Below are positions 33,604 to 44,231 of a stretch of 64,000 nucleotides of DNA, piece by piece. The first letter of the stretch is position 1; every line of letters begins with the position of its first letter. The position numbers were made by a program, and so were the translations under genes. The notes under the pieces were generated by a model that did not search any database, was not told the DNA's origin, and saw only the letters and a program-made list of their open reading frames with translations. This stretch comes from Thecaphora thlaspeos (taxonomy: Eukaryota; Basidiomycota; Ustilaginomycetes; Urocystidales; Glomosporiaceae). Where the stretch lies: NCBI GenBank assembly GCA_900291925.1, contig UWYS01000006.1, positions 992,001 through 1,056,000 on the forward strand. The letters run 5' to 3'.

Positions 33604-36600
33604 ATGTCGGCGTCGTCCTCTACCTTTTCCTCCTCCTCCTCCTCCTTCTCCTTCGCCACCGCCGCCGCCGCAGCAGTAGCTTCCACATCGACGTCGACAT
33701 CGGCCACCCTCCTCCCCAATCCACACTCGCCATCGCCTTCGCCACCACGCTCGCCCTCGCAGTCAGCATCTCCGTCTTCATCTTCGCTGCGCCACCACAA
33801 CCATGATGCATCTCCAGACTCGTCATCAGCCGCGACATCATTAGCACCATCGCCCAACAAGCCCAGCAAGTCCATCCTAGGACCCGGCGGACAGTACTAC
33901 ACACCAGGCGAGGCGGCCAAGCTCGGCCTGACCATCCGCACTGCGTGCGAGGCATGTCGCACCCGCAAGCTCAAATGCAGCGGCCACGCACCAGAGCAAG
34001 GAGGGTGTCAGCGCTGCAAGAGCGACACCATCGCCTGCATCTACACCGCGCGAGCGCCCATCGGCAGGCCAAAGAAGCGCAAGATCCAAGACGGCGATAG
34101 CAACGGCGGCGGCAAGCCAAACACGGCAGAACGGCCCGACGCTCCATCACAGGTAAACACAACTTCAAGGCAGAAGACGCAGAAAAGGCAACATGCAACA
34201 GAGGGACAGCAGGTCATCAAAGCCGAAGTCGCCTCCCCGTCGTGGCAACATCAAGGTGCACCGGTCGCCGCGGCGCCGCGTTCCGACTTCGAACAGCTCC
34301 TTTCTGCCGCAACAGCCGTCCACGACCAAGCACCGGAGCAGGAATACGCTATCCACGCTTCGCGGCAGCAGCACCAGCATCACCGTGGCAGCCTCGCATT
34401 CGACCCTCGGAATCTGTCGTCTCCGTCGCCACTCTTCCACGGGGCGATACAAATGCCATCTTCCTCTTCTCCCTCACACACCGCCTACTCCGCCGTCATG
34501 ACGCCAAACCACGTCGACCCCACCTTCAGCGCGACGCCCCCGCAGCCGTCCACATCGCATGCTTACAGCCGGCAGCAGCAGCAGCAGATATACCGTGCCG
34601 ACCACGGCGGAGCTTCGGATGTACCATCGCTCGACGACCTCTCGATAGCTGCATTCCTCCAGTCGCTCGACACGCTCGAGATCGCCCCGTCCGAACTCAT
34701 GACCCAGCAGGCATCGTCATCGAGCAGCAGGGCGGGCGTTCGAGCGCGCTCTTTCTTTCCGACTACTGGCGGGCAGGGCCAGGCGTGGCCGAACGGCAGC
34801 ACCAATAGCAGCGGGCCCGTGACTGCTGCGGCGTCGGCCTCGGTAACGATGCACCAGTCGACCTCGATGAGTTCCCTGTCGCGCCCGATGGACGACCTAC
34901 AACACGGCCACAGCCTCGGTGGTTCTGCACCCCCCGCGTCGCCAGCAGACATCGAGGCGCAGTTCAACGAGTGGTCTTCAAGCAGTGCCATCCTCCAGGA
35001 TGGCGTGAGCTTCGCGGTGCCCGCCGACTTTTCGTGGTGGGACCTCGGCGGCCTCGGTCTCGATCCGGACCTTTCCAGCGCTGAAGCGACGCCCGCCACC
35101 GCCACCGACACATCGGGAACGAAGGTGGAGCCGTGGGCCTTTGACGCCGTCGCCGCCTCGGCTTCGAAATCGTCGGCGGCCCACGGAACGGGACAGGGAC
35201 AGAGCTACGGTCGAGGTCAGCCATCTTCATCGAGACAGATCGCCGTCGCTGCCGCCGCCAACTTGCCCGGCCTGCAGATGTCTACCAGCTGGCCCCGAGG
35301 TGCAGAGAACGGGATGGGCCAGGGACACATCCTCACGAACGACAATGCGTCGGCAACGGGCCTGTCGTGGGCCTCTCTACCCCTCAGCCCACAGACGGTA
35401 GAAGCGGCGCAGCAGGACCACCGAGCTGCGCCCAATCGAGCCAGCAGCGCAGTGCTAGCGAGCTCACCACCCACCAATGCCGCTGAAGCGTCTTCCTCTG
35501 TTGTCGGTCCGCGGAGCGCTCCAATTGTAGGAACGGGAGAAGGTGGCGCCGCGGCAAGGTCGCCACGGGACACGGCTAGGGAGCAGGCCGGTTCATGCTG
35601 CAGCAAGGAAGGCAACACTGCTGTTACTCCGACGCCGACGCCGGCGCCGACATCCGCTACTGCGCAGCCGGAGACCGCGGATGGCCCCAGCTGCTGCGCC
35701 AAGAAGAAGGCGAATGCCGTCCCCTCGGAGCAGTTCACTGCCATCGTTTCGTCTTCCCCACCGGACACGGTCTTGGCCGCCGCTGCCAAGCCCGCCGCCT
35801 CCAACGCCTCGTCCTCGCCTTCGTCCTCGCCGCCGAGCAAGGTGCACTGCGTCCCCAACCCAAGCGGCAAAGGCTGCACCTGCCTGTGCGACATGAGCGT
35901 TGCTCTCCTCAGCGTCAAAAGGACGCTCCGCGAGACGTCCAGCCTGCACGTCACCTCGGACGACACCGCAGACGGCCGTCTCAAACCCGGGCACCCCTCG
36001 TCCCCCACGAGCGCCGACGGCGAGGGCGACTCGTCAACCGACAGTCTCACCCGTCGTCGTCGCCATACCCGCACCGCTGCGCGGATGACCAACGCCACCA
36101 TCCAGCTGACGCTCTCGGCGTCGCAGGCGATAGCGGCGCAATGCGCCTGTTCAGCCGACTGTCCCACCTGTCGCTCGGATCCCTCTACCGAGATCAGCGC
36201 GAGCCTGCTCGTCTCGACCGCCCTGCAGATCTACGCCAGGGCGGTCAGAACATTACGAGAAGGTTTTGCAGCGGGTGGAGCCTTCAACGTCTCCGGAACG
36301 GGGTTGGACGTCAGGATCGGAGAGTACAAACCGGCTCCGGGCAACGCGAGGAGGATAGCGCTGTTTGCTATGAAATTGGAGCTGAAGGATCTCAGCGCGG
36401 CGCTTGGCAAGGTTTCCAAGATGGCTGGAAAGCGGAGGGGAAGACCGAGGAACGACGGGCGTGCTGGAGCGGTAGAGGCGGAGACGGTAGGACAGCAGGA
36501 GGAACGACGAGGGGCAGCGGGGTGGATCAATCCGATCGATCAGTTGGTCATCTTCAAATTGCATCAGCAATTGGGAGAGTTGTTGGCTACCGTGGAGAAT

Positions 36601-36681
36601 CTAGAGGCTCAGTCGTCCTCCGGTAGTGGTGGTGGCGCGGGAGCGGGACAGGGTGGAAGTGGACTGATGAGGACGACGTGA
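33604..36681 (+). CDS. Zn2Cys6 transcription factor with extra cysteine clusters
   Basis: A single exon from the ATG at 33604 gives 1025 aa. After a Ser/Ala/Pro-rich leader, Cys115, 118, 125, 135, 138 and 145 form a fungal Zn2Cys6 cluster (C-x2-C-x6-C-x9-C-x2-C-x6-C), followed by the basic stretch GRPKKRK. The long middle is Ser/Gln/Ala-rich and probably activating. The last third has further cysteines: Cys665-666, Cys697-698, Cys749, Cys758/760/762 (GCTCLCD) and Cys847/849/853/856 (CACSADCPTC). These are followed by helical segments (LVSTALQIYARAVRTLREGF and ARRIALFAMKLELKDLS), then GKRRGRPRND, an AT-hook-like basic motif. The C-terminal layout recalls AflR-type regulators. The binding sites and targets are unknown. 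Confidence 0.85.
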   Translation: MSASSSTFSSSSSSFSFATAAAAAVASTSTSTSATLLPNPHSPSPSPPRSPSQSASPSSSSLRHHNHDASPDSSSAATSLAPSPNKPSKSILGPGGQYYTPGEAAKLGLTIRTACEACRTRKLKCSGHAPEQGGCQRCKSDTIACIYTARAPIGRPKKRKIQDGDSNGGGKPNTAERPDAPSQVNTTSRQKTQKRQHATEGQQVIKAEVASPSWQHQGAPVAAAPRSDFEQLLSAATAVHDQAPEQEYAIHASRQQHQHHRGSLAFDPRNLSSPSPLFHGAIQMPSSSSPSHTAYSAVMTPNHVDPTFSATPPQPSTSHAYSRQQQQQIYRADHGGASDVPSLDDLSIAAFLQSLDTLEIAPSELMTQQASSSSSRAGVRARSFFPTTGGQGQAWPNGSTNSSGPVTAAASASVTMHQSTSMSSLSRPMDDLQHGHSLGGSAPPASPADIEAQFNEWSSSSAILQDGVSFAVPADFSWWDLGGLGLDPDLSSAEATPATATDTSGTKVEPWAFDAVAASASKSSAAHGTGQGQSYGRGQPSSSRQIAVAAAANLPGLQMSTSWPRGAENGMGQGHILTNDNASATGLSWASLPLSPQTVEAAQQDHRAAPNRASSAVLASSPPTNAAEASSSVVGPRSAPIVGTGEGGAAARSPRDTAREQAGSCCSKEGNTAVTPTPTPAPTSATAQPETADGPSCCAKKKANAVPSEQFTAIVSSSPPDTVLAAAAKPAASNASSSPSSSPPSKVHCVPNPSGKGCTCLCDMSVALLSVKRTLRETSSLHVTSDDTADGRLKPGHPSSPTSADGEGDSSTDSLTRRRRHTRTAARMTNATIQLTLSASQAIAAQCACSADCPTCRSDPSTEISASLLVSTALQIYARAVRTLREGFAAGGAFNVSGTGLDVRIGEYKPAPGNARRIALFAMKLELKDLSAALGKVSKMAGKRRGRPRNDGRAGAVEAETVGQQEERRGAAGWINPIDQLVIFKLHQQLGELLATVENLEAQSSSGSGGGAGAGQGGSGLMRTT

Positions 36682-38065
36682 GCGTGCTACCTTGCCTGAT
36701 GGGGAAAATATGTCACCTGTGCCAAAATTGCTGCGTCCCACCCTTCCGCTGAAAGTCATTGATATCGTCCAGCCTCTGCCGGAGGTGTGACCAGTGACCA
36801 GACACTGCGAGACGTATGATCGATGACGGAAGCGATACCGCTGTCCTGCGTAGAGCGTTCGCACCATAGCGCATGTCGAGAAGGTGTAGAAGGCAGAAGA
36901 CGAAAATCGCCTATGGAGTCGTAGCGTCCCTCCTCGATCGAGAGCCAGATCGACAGGAGCTAAAGAAACAAAGGCTGGGCGTACGTACTTATACTAGGCG
37001 AGCCCGTGAGACAAAGGTCAAAGACCACAAGTGCTGTTGCGACGTTACGCCAGGCTTGAGGAGATGCCGCGGTATGAGCTGTCGGGGTGTAGAGTTCCGA
37101 AGAAGTGTACAGACGTGTCAGATGCGAGCAGCTGAGATGTGGTGGGGTTGGGTGTTTGCAACTTGCAGAGCAAAGCGGAGCGGACGGGGGGCTATTACAG
37201 GGTGGGTCCGCATGGTGCTGCAAGACTTCTGACAACAGTCAACGACGCTCCTTGACAATGACGTTCTACTGTAGCTACATATGTAATTAACATACATAGC
37301 AGGCATGCGTATGCAAGGTGCTGCGCATTGAGACTGGTGGCACCCGTTGGCGTCGTGTGGAAGGAGGCAGACGAAAGACCAGATAAGCGGAAAGCAGAGG
37401 TAGACGGTGTTGACCTTGTGTCGTGGCGCGACGGAGGAAAGAGCTCTCGACGACCCTCTCGCGCCACACGCCATCGACGTCTCGCAGCGATACTGTACGC
37501 ACTGTACACCAGCGAACGCGCAGACGACGGCTGGCCGACTGGCAGGCTGGCGGTGGACCAGCCACCGACGGGTAGCTGCCGCGTTTCTATCGGCGCCAAC
37601 CCGCGTGTGTGCATGTCGTGTTCTGCCCGACAGTCCGCTAGGCGAAACATACACACGCAAAAATACGATACAGTTACAGGCCGGTCGGTAGACAGAGCAC
37701 AGAGCGTCGGCGGTCGGCGTGCGACAGGTCGCCGCTGACGGGGGAAAGAAGGCAGAAGAGAACCTCCAAACCAGGGCGACCAATGGACCCGCCCCAACGG
37801 GCCAAGACCTCTGCTGCCTTTGTCTCTGTCCAAACGAGCGGGACCACAGGGGTCTCGTATTGATGAGAGCGGGCGGGAGAAAAGAAAAACCAGTCGAGAT
37901 ATGCGGGTATGGTACTTTTCGAAAGAAGGAGAGGCGAGGATACGGTCGAACAGAGAGCAGAGGGGGTAGGGGGAGCAAGAGAGGTCAGCCAAGGCAAGCG
38001 TTCGTCGGTGTTGGCTCCGTCCTCCTGCCCCTTCACCTGCCATGCCCGCGCCGTCCGCAGGGTTG

Positions 38066-38106
<41 letters not shown>

Positions 38107-39183
38107 CTTTTTTTCCCCGATTTTCCCTTGAATTCTTGAAGAAGGCGGGGCAAGGTGAGAGCAGCGGAAGGGTTTAGGCCAGCCTGCACCGGTTGCTGTC
38201 CCACAACAAAAGGGCGACGGCGATCCACCTGACGAAGGCGGGCCTCGACCATGTAGAGGACCTCCAGCCTCACGTATGTGCTCGGTAGCCCACGCACGAC
38301 CCCGCCGGCAGCACCAGCAGCAAATGCTGAACAGCTCCCAAATCGCTGCTTGCTCTCTCACCATATTGCCCCCGTCCCGTCCCCTACCCTTCCCCCCGCC
38401 CCCTGCTACCACGACATCACGCTCCCTTCGACCCGCTCTCCTTGCGAACGTCTGGCCAACAATACGCCGCGCGACGACTCGTCCCTCGCGCACGGACGCC
38501 CTAGAACCCGGACGGCGGCCTCGTGCTCGCCGCTTTCTCCTCACCCTCTCGGAAGCTTTCGGATCACCCGATACCAGACCTCCTTTCTTCGATTGCTACG
38601 ACATCGACTACAAGCTTGTCTCGCCTCAGCCGTCCTTTTATCCTCGACCAACTTTTGTCGTTGCCCACCTTCCCACCCGGCCCACCACGCTCTGGCCCGG
38701 CTGCGCCAGTCGGCTCACCCGCGCTTCTGTCTTCGCTCGAGAGTCAAGAGAAGTAGATAAAAGCGACGGCCTACTCTACTACTCTCTCTGAGGCAGCAGC
38801 CAGCTTGCTCGGAAGAGACGGCGGTGTCGCTCTGCATCCTCCGCGGCTCTACGACCTGGGCCTCGGCCTCCCTCCGCTCGTTGCTCGTGTCGCGTCTCGC
38901 GCTTTGGCCCAGCCGACAGAGACGGGTCAGCCAGCTCGCAGCGACCCCGTCGCACCCTGTCGGCCTCTGCCCGTCTTTCGCTAAAGCCACCTCTTGCCGC
39001 ATAAGTGCTTTGCTTGTGCCGCAATTGCCTCGCGCCAGATCATCCCGCCTAGCTTAGCCTCGGCGCCAGGCTCGAGGAGACAGAGCTAGCTGGACAGCAC
39101 TTCATTGGCAATAAGTTCGCGAGCCGGCGACGGGCCCTGTGGACCTATCGCTAGCACCATCTCCCTCGAAAGCACCGGCAAAG
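36682..39183. other. 2.5-kb spacer upstream of the LIM-RhoGAP gene
   Basis: No conserved protein is visible. The longest frames run through a poly-T/A tract and are artefacts. TACTGTA occurs at 37267 and 37491. The last 800 bp are C/T-rich and probably hold the promoter and leader of the gene at 39184. Confidence 0.5.
38067..38114. repeat. Poly-T tract (T40, C, T7)
   Basis: Forty consecutive T residues are followed by one C and seven T. This is the longest homopolymer in the window. It could be the poly-A end of an old minus-strand retroposed copy, or simple slippage. I see no flanking direct repeat that would decide. Confidence 0.9.
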
Positions 39184-42100
39184 ATGGTTCTCAGCGACAG
39201 CGTGCACGACGTAGGGATGCCAGCCGCTGTCAGCGATGACCACGGCATCCTTGCAGTCGAGCAGGAGTGCGAGTACGAGGAGGCCTACTGTGGAGGATGC
39301 AACAAGCTTCTGGGCGAAGACTCGGTCGAGGATGGCGTGATCCAGTTTGCGTGAGTAGCAGCCAGATGGTATGATCCACCGACATCGCTCACCAGCTGAT
39401 CACCCCACCACCTCTCCCGCTCCCCTCGCCATTGGCCGACGTCCCCGTCGACCGTCCAACAGCACCAAGCTCTGGCACGTCGACTGCTTTCGCTGCGCAA
39501 AGTGCAAGAACAAGGTCAGCACGGATCGCGACGACATCCTCCTCCTCTCAGACGGCCACCCAATTTGCGGCGAGTGCAACTACTCGTGCAACATATGCAA
39601 TCTCCCCATCATGGAAGAGGTGAGTAGCCAAAGGCATCCAGACCAAACAGACTGGCGAGATCAGGGCGACACACTGACACACAGCCGACTGCCCGCCGTC
39701 CTTCCGTCCCTGCTACCCTGGGACCGATAGGCGATCATGACTGGTGAGTCTCATCTTTCCCGTCCTTCACTTCCCAGGCACGACCGCGGAATCTTGTACG
39801 GAGCAACAACGACACATGAGACTGATCAGCGGCGGTCTTTCGACTTTCCCCGCTTACGTTTACGATCACAAGGCGACGAGTCCTACCACGCATCGTGCTT
39901 CACCTGCCGCGCATGCAACTCGAGGATCGAAGAGCTCGTCTTCGCCAAGACAAATCAGGGCATATACTGCATGCCCTGTCATAACCAGCGAGTGGCCAGG
40001 AGCCGGAAACACGCAGAGCAGCGAAGAGCCCTCAAGCGGAGAGAGAAGCAGCAAAAGCTGGAGGCAGAGGTGAGCATCGCCCACACGGGGTCTTATTCCT
40101 CCCCTCCACGACGGACGGCCGGGAAGCCTCGGACCACTCACCCCATCTCCTCTTTTCCGCGTACCCGTACGAACAGGACGCACTCAGGGAAAAGGATTCG
40201 CAGGACGGCGAAGTGGCGCGGCTGCCTGGTCTCGGTCTCGGAGCTTCGAGACATCCATTTCCCTCAATGCCGACCATCTCTGTCAACGATGGCTCGGACG
40301 GCCGGAACATCAGCGGGCCACCCAGTCCGCCAGCAAAGGAAGCGTCTCCCGCTTCGAGATCGACGGGCACAGGCGTCCAGCCGACGGCCTCGCAGTCGTC
40401 GGGCAGCTTTGGCAATAACCCGTCGCTCTCGCCTTACGCTGGCAGCACGGGCGCTCAGGGCCTAGCGCATCGTTCCGGGTCCGGCAACGGAAAGCGGCCG
40501 ATGCAGGCTCCACCACCGCCGATGAGGGAGGGGCGGGCGTCTCCCAGCCTGCGCTCCGGCCAGAGCCCTGATCAAAGGGCGTCGCCGACCCGGTTCGGGA
40601 CGACGCGATCCAGTGACAGCCTCGCCGAGGACATCACTCCTTCCGGATCCACCTCTTCGCTGGGCACGGCGGTCCAAGGCGGACGGGAGCGTGAGCGTGA
40701 ACGGTCCGCCTCGTCCTCCAACGAAGGCAAGGTCAGGTCGAACAGCCTCGAAAAGCAGGGCGGCGCCTCTGCAGCAACAGCAACAGCGGCACCGTCGCCG
40801 TCCAGGAACGGCGCTAGCGGCGAGGTCAGATCGGCCGAACTGAGCCCCGCCGCCGACGACTTCCGCACAGACTCGATGGCGCGAAGCCAGTTCTCGTCGA
40901 GCTCCGACTACAGCCAGGATACGGATGGCAGTACGCCCACCCGGTTCGGCCTCCGAGGGCCAACAGCGACGACGAAGACGGTGGCCGGCCTGCAGCTGTC
41001 TCCGGAAAAGGCGCGGAAATCGGTCCTGACGGCGTCCACCTCCTCGTCGAGAATGTCCAAGACGTTCTCTTTCTATGATCCGGACTTTATCCAGCTCATG
41101 GACTCGTTCGGACGCTTCGACACCAGTGATAGCTTCCAGCTCAGCTCGCCCATGCTCGACGAGGGGCCCGACGCCCCCTGCGGCGGCGGCGACTCGTCGC
41201 TCGCCCCGCCGATAGCCGCCGGCATGACGTCAAGGGCAGGAAAGCGCATGTCGATACGGCCTCCGTTAAAGGGGGAAGAGGATGCGGCCAAGGGACGTGC
41301 ATCTTCTCCGGACGACGAGCCGACGCGCGGGCTCGGCGCATCTTCGCCGCTCGGCGCCTCGGATAACGACGATGAGATCCTGCAGGACGAAGCGGAAGAA
41401 GCAAGGGGCAGCGCAGTCAAGCAGCAGGAACAACGCAAGAAGGAGCGCGACGACTCCGCCCTGTCGAAGTTGTCGGCTAAGATGCGCGCCTCGATGCAGG
41501 CGGCGACCGACGGCCATGTCAGCATGGGCATCTCCTTCGTCGAGATGGTTCTGAAGGACCTCGACGAGACGCGCGACAAGATACAGACGCTGCAGACCAA
41601 GTACGATCGCATCAAGCGGGCGAGCCAGCACGCGGCCCAGGGTTTCTCGATGGCCAAGGAGGAGTTTGCGCACGAGGTCCACGCGCGCCACGAGGCCGAG
41701 ATGGAGATGGCCAGGCTTCGCCGTCAGCTCATCGACCAGGCGTCGAAGCTCGCGACAATGTCGAGCGAGAAGCGGCAGCAGGAGCAGCTCGAGCGGCGCT
41801 CGCAAGATGTTCGGGCCTCACTCAAGGTCATTGAGCGCGACCTGACCAAGCTGACCGTCGAGCGCGACGTGACCGTGGCCGAGGTGGCCGAGCTGTTGGC
41901 GCTGCAGGACGGAAACTCGCTTGCCAAAGACGGCATCGCCGGCGCTGGCGCCGCCTCTTCCAGAGAGGCCAAGGAGTCGGTCGTCGTCGACAACCTCGCC
42001 AAGCGCCTCGAGGGGGTCAAGTCGCGGTACCGCGCCGAGATCGACGACCTTTCAATGGAGCGCGACTCGCTTCTCATCGAGATCGAGGAGCTTAAGCAGT

Positions 42101-43753
42101 CGCGCGACCTCTTCCTCGAGGAGACGCAGGGCCTCAATGCCAAGAACGAGGAACTCAATCTGCTGTACAGGCAGCTGACGCGGAGGGTTGAACAGGCCAG
42201 CCAGTCGAGGGACCATCTACCGGTGCTGCCAGCGTTGTTGCGGACGAGCAAGGACCTGCCGCAGAGTCACGCCGGCCCCGCTCTCAACAACAAGGCCGGA
42301 TCGAGTTTCGGCTTTGGTTTCGGCAAGCCCTCGAAGCACCACCACGGCAGCGGGTCCGGCTCCATTGCTTCGACGAGCGAGGGCCACGGCGCACTGCCGC
42401 CCCCGCCACCGCCGCAGTCGATCGACAACTTGGCCTCGATCGATTCGGCCGTCCAGAGGATCGTCAAGCCTGAAAAGATTGAGCAGGCGACGATGGCCAA
42501 GAAGTTCAAGCTGTTCAAGCCAAAGCTGGCCGACGCCTCGAGGCTCGCAAATAGCCTCGCTTCGGCCGCAGCGTCGTCCACTTCATCGTCCAACAACAAC
42601 GGCTCCGGTCACGGCCACAGCTACAGCGGTGGGCTGCCGCCAGTCCCGCCAAAGAACGCCGTGTCAAACAACGCCGCGCTCAGTGCGGCTGCTCCGGCTG
42701 CGGCGAGCAAGGCCTCGCACGACATGGTGGTGCGCGAGCACCTCTTCCAGCCATTCAACGTCCTTCGGCCTACGCGCTGCATCGCCTGCCAGAAGAGCAT
42801 GTGGGGTCAGTCGGAGATGCGCTGCGCGATCTGCTCGCAGATCTGCCACTCCAAGTGCCTCCACAGCCTCTCTCTGTCGTGCAGCCAGCCGTACACGCGG
42901 CCAGAAGATGCGAGCGCGGAGTCGGCGCCGAGTCAGTCGATGTTTGGGCGCGACCTCGTCGAGCAGGCCGGCGCCGAGGGGCGCGATGTCCCGCTGGTGG
43001 TGGACAAGTGCATCCAGGCGGTCGAGACGTTCGGGATGGACTACGAGGGCATCTACCGAAAGTCGGGCGGCTCGTCGCAGCTCAAGGTCATCACACAACT
43101 CTTCGAACGCGGCGCCGCCTTCGATCTCGAAGACGCCGATCGCTTCAACGACGTGTCGGCCATCACTAGCGTGCTCAAAAATTATTTCCGCGAGCTGCCT
43201 GTCCCGCTCCTGACGTTTGAGCTGCACGAGGACTTCATCCGGCTTGGCGAGGCCAAGCTCGACGCGGCGACAAAGGCTCAGCAGACGGGCGACCTGATCG
43301 CCAAGCTCCCGCCGCCGCACCGCGCGACGCTCAAGCATCTCGTGCTTCACCTTCACCGCGTCCAGAAGAGGAGCGAGGAGAACAGGATGAACGCCAGGAA
43401 CCTCGGCGTCGTCTTTGGACGTGAGTAGCAGACGCCGGCCGGCAGGCGGCGGCCGACCCCGCGTCCCAGCAGGCAGTGCGAATTGAGCGCCCCCGTCTTT
43501 GCTGACCTCTCTGCCTTCTCTTCATCTCCAACCGTCCAGCCACGCTGATGAAGTCCGGCGACCCGACGCAGGAGTTTGCCCATATGGGTGGCAAGGCCAT
43601 GACAATTGAATGTGAGCAGTCGCGGTCTCGGTGCTGATTCACTTCGTTTTGCGTTCTTCTGAGTTTTTTTTCGCTTACTGCTTTTGCCTCTCTGTCTCGC
43701 TGACCGAACGCCACATAGACTTTATCGAGCACGCGGAAGAGCTCTTTGCATAG
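39184..43753 (+). CDS. LIM-C1-RhoGAP protein (Rga-type GTPase activator)
   Basis: Seven exons (39184-39350, 39463-39619, 39731-39743, 39873-40069, 40177-43420, 43540-43611, 43719-43753) give 1294 aa. LIM1 begins at Cys36/Cys39 and LIM2 at about residue 96, ending IYCMPCHNQRVAR. A Ser-rich region, then coiled coil (about 600-850), a C1 zinc domain (about 1033-1081: HLFQPFNVLRPTRC... CHSKCLHSLSLSC) and a C-terminal RhoGAP domain (about 1102-1294) follow. The catalytic arginine finger is Arg1139 in GIYRKSG. The protein should speed GTP hydrolysis by Cdc42/Rho at sites of polar growth, as do yeast Rga1/Rga2. Exon 3 is a 13-nt microexon coding AIMTG, conserved between the LIM domains. The intron after it ends in AAG, a weaker acceptor but the only one that keeps the frame. 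Confidence 0.93.
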
Positions 43754-44231
43754 TCGCCGTCGTACGCGGCGTGATGTGAGGCAATCACTCGCAGCCCCTG
43801 TGTCCGCCCGGCCGGGCTTGCCGCATCTGCCTCCAGCATCAGCATCCTTGATGCCTCTCCCCCACAATATCCTCTCGCTCTCGCACGCTCCCTTTCCTAT
43901 CTTGACGATGATATCCCCGCGTCCGCCCGAACGAAATCCTTCTGCATCTTAATCTGATCCTCTTTTCCTGGTGTAGCAGGCTGGAAGGGTCGACAAGTGA
44001 AAGCCAGAAATTGTCTCGCACCCTCGCGTCGTCGATGAAACAACGCGAAGCGATCCAACTCGACCGTCGAAGAAAAAGTGTACCTTGATGCTCTTCGTTC
44101 CGAACTGCAAGTGCGAGGGAGACATGGTGGTTGCATCGAGGTTGATATACATCATATTGGTACAGTACGGAGTGACTTGTAGCACGGCAAAGGAAACGAG
44201 AAGAGGGAGTGAGGAGACTGTGGGGGGAAGA
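43754..44231. other. Convergent 3' spacer
   Basis: This 478-bp stretch lies between the RhoGAP and NSE4 stops. It carries one TACAGTA at 44161. No gene is visible. Confidence 0.55.

Noticed and set aside
37195..38544. Minus-strand frame of about 449 codons
   Set aside because: It runs through the 40-base T tract as poly-Lys and is Arg/Gly/Ser-rich elsewhere; a product of stop-poor GC-rich DNA.
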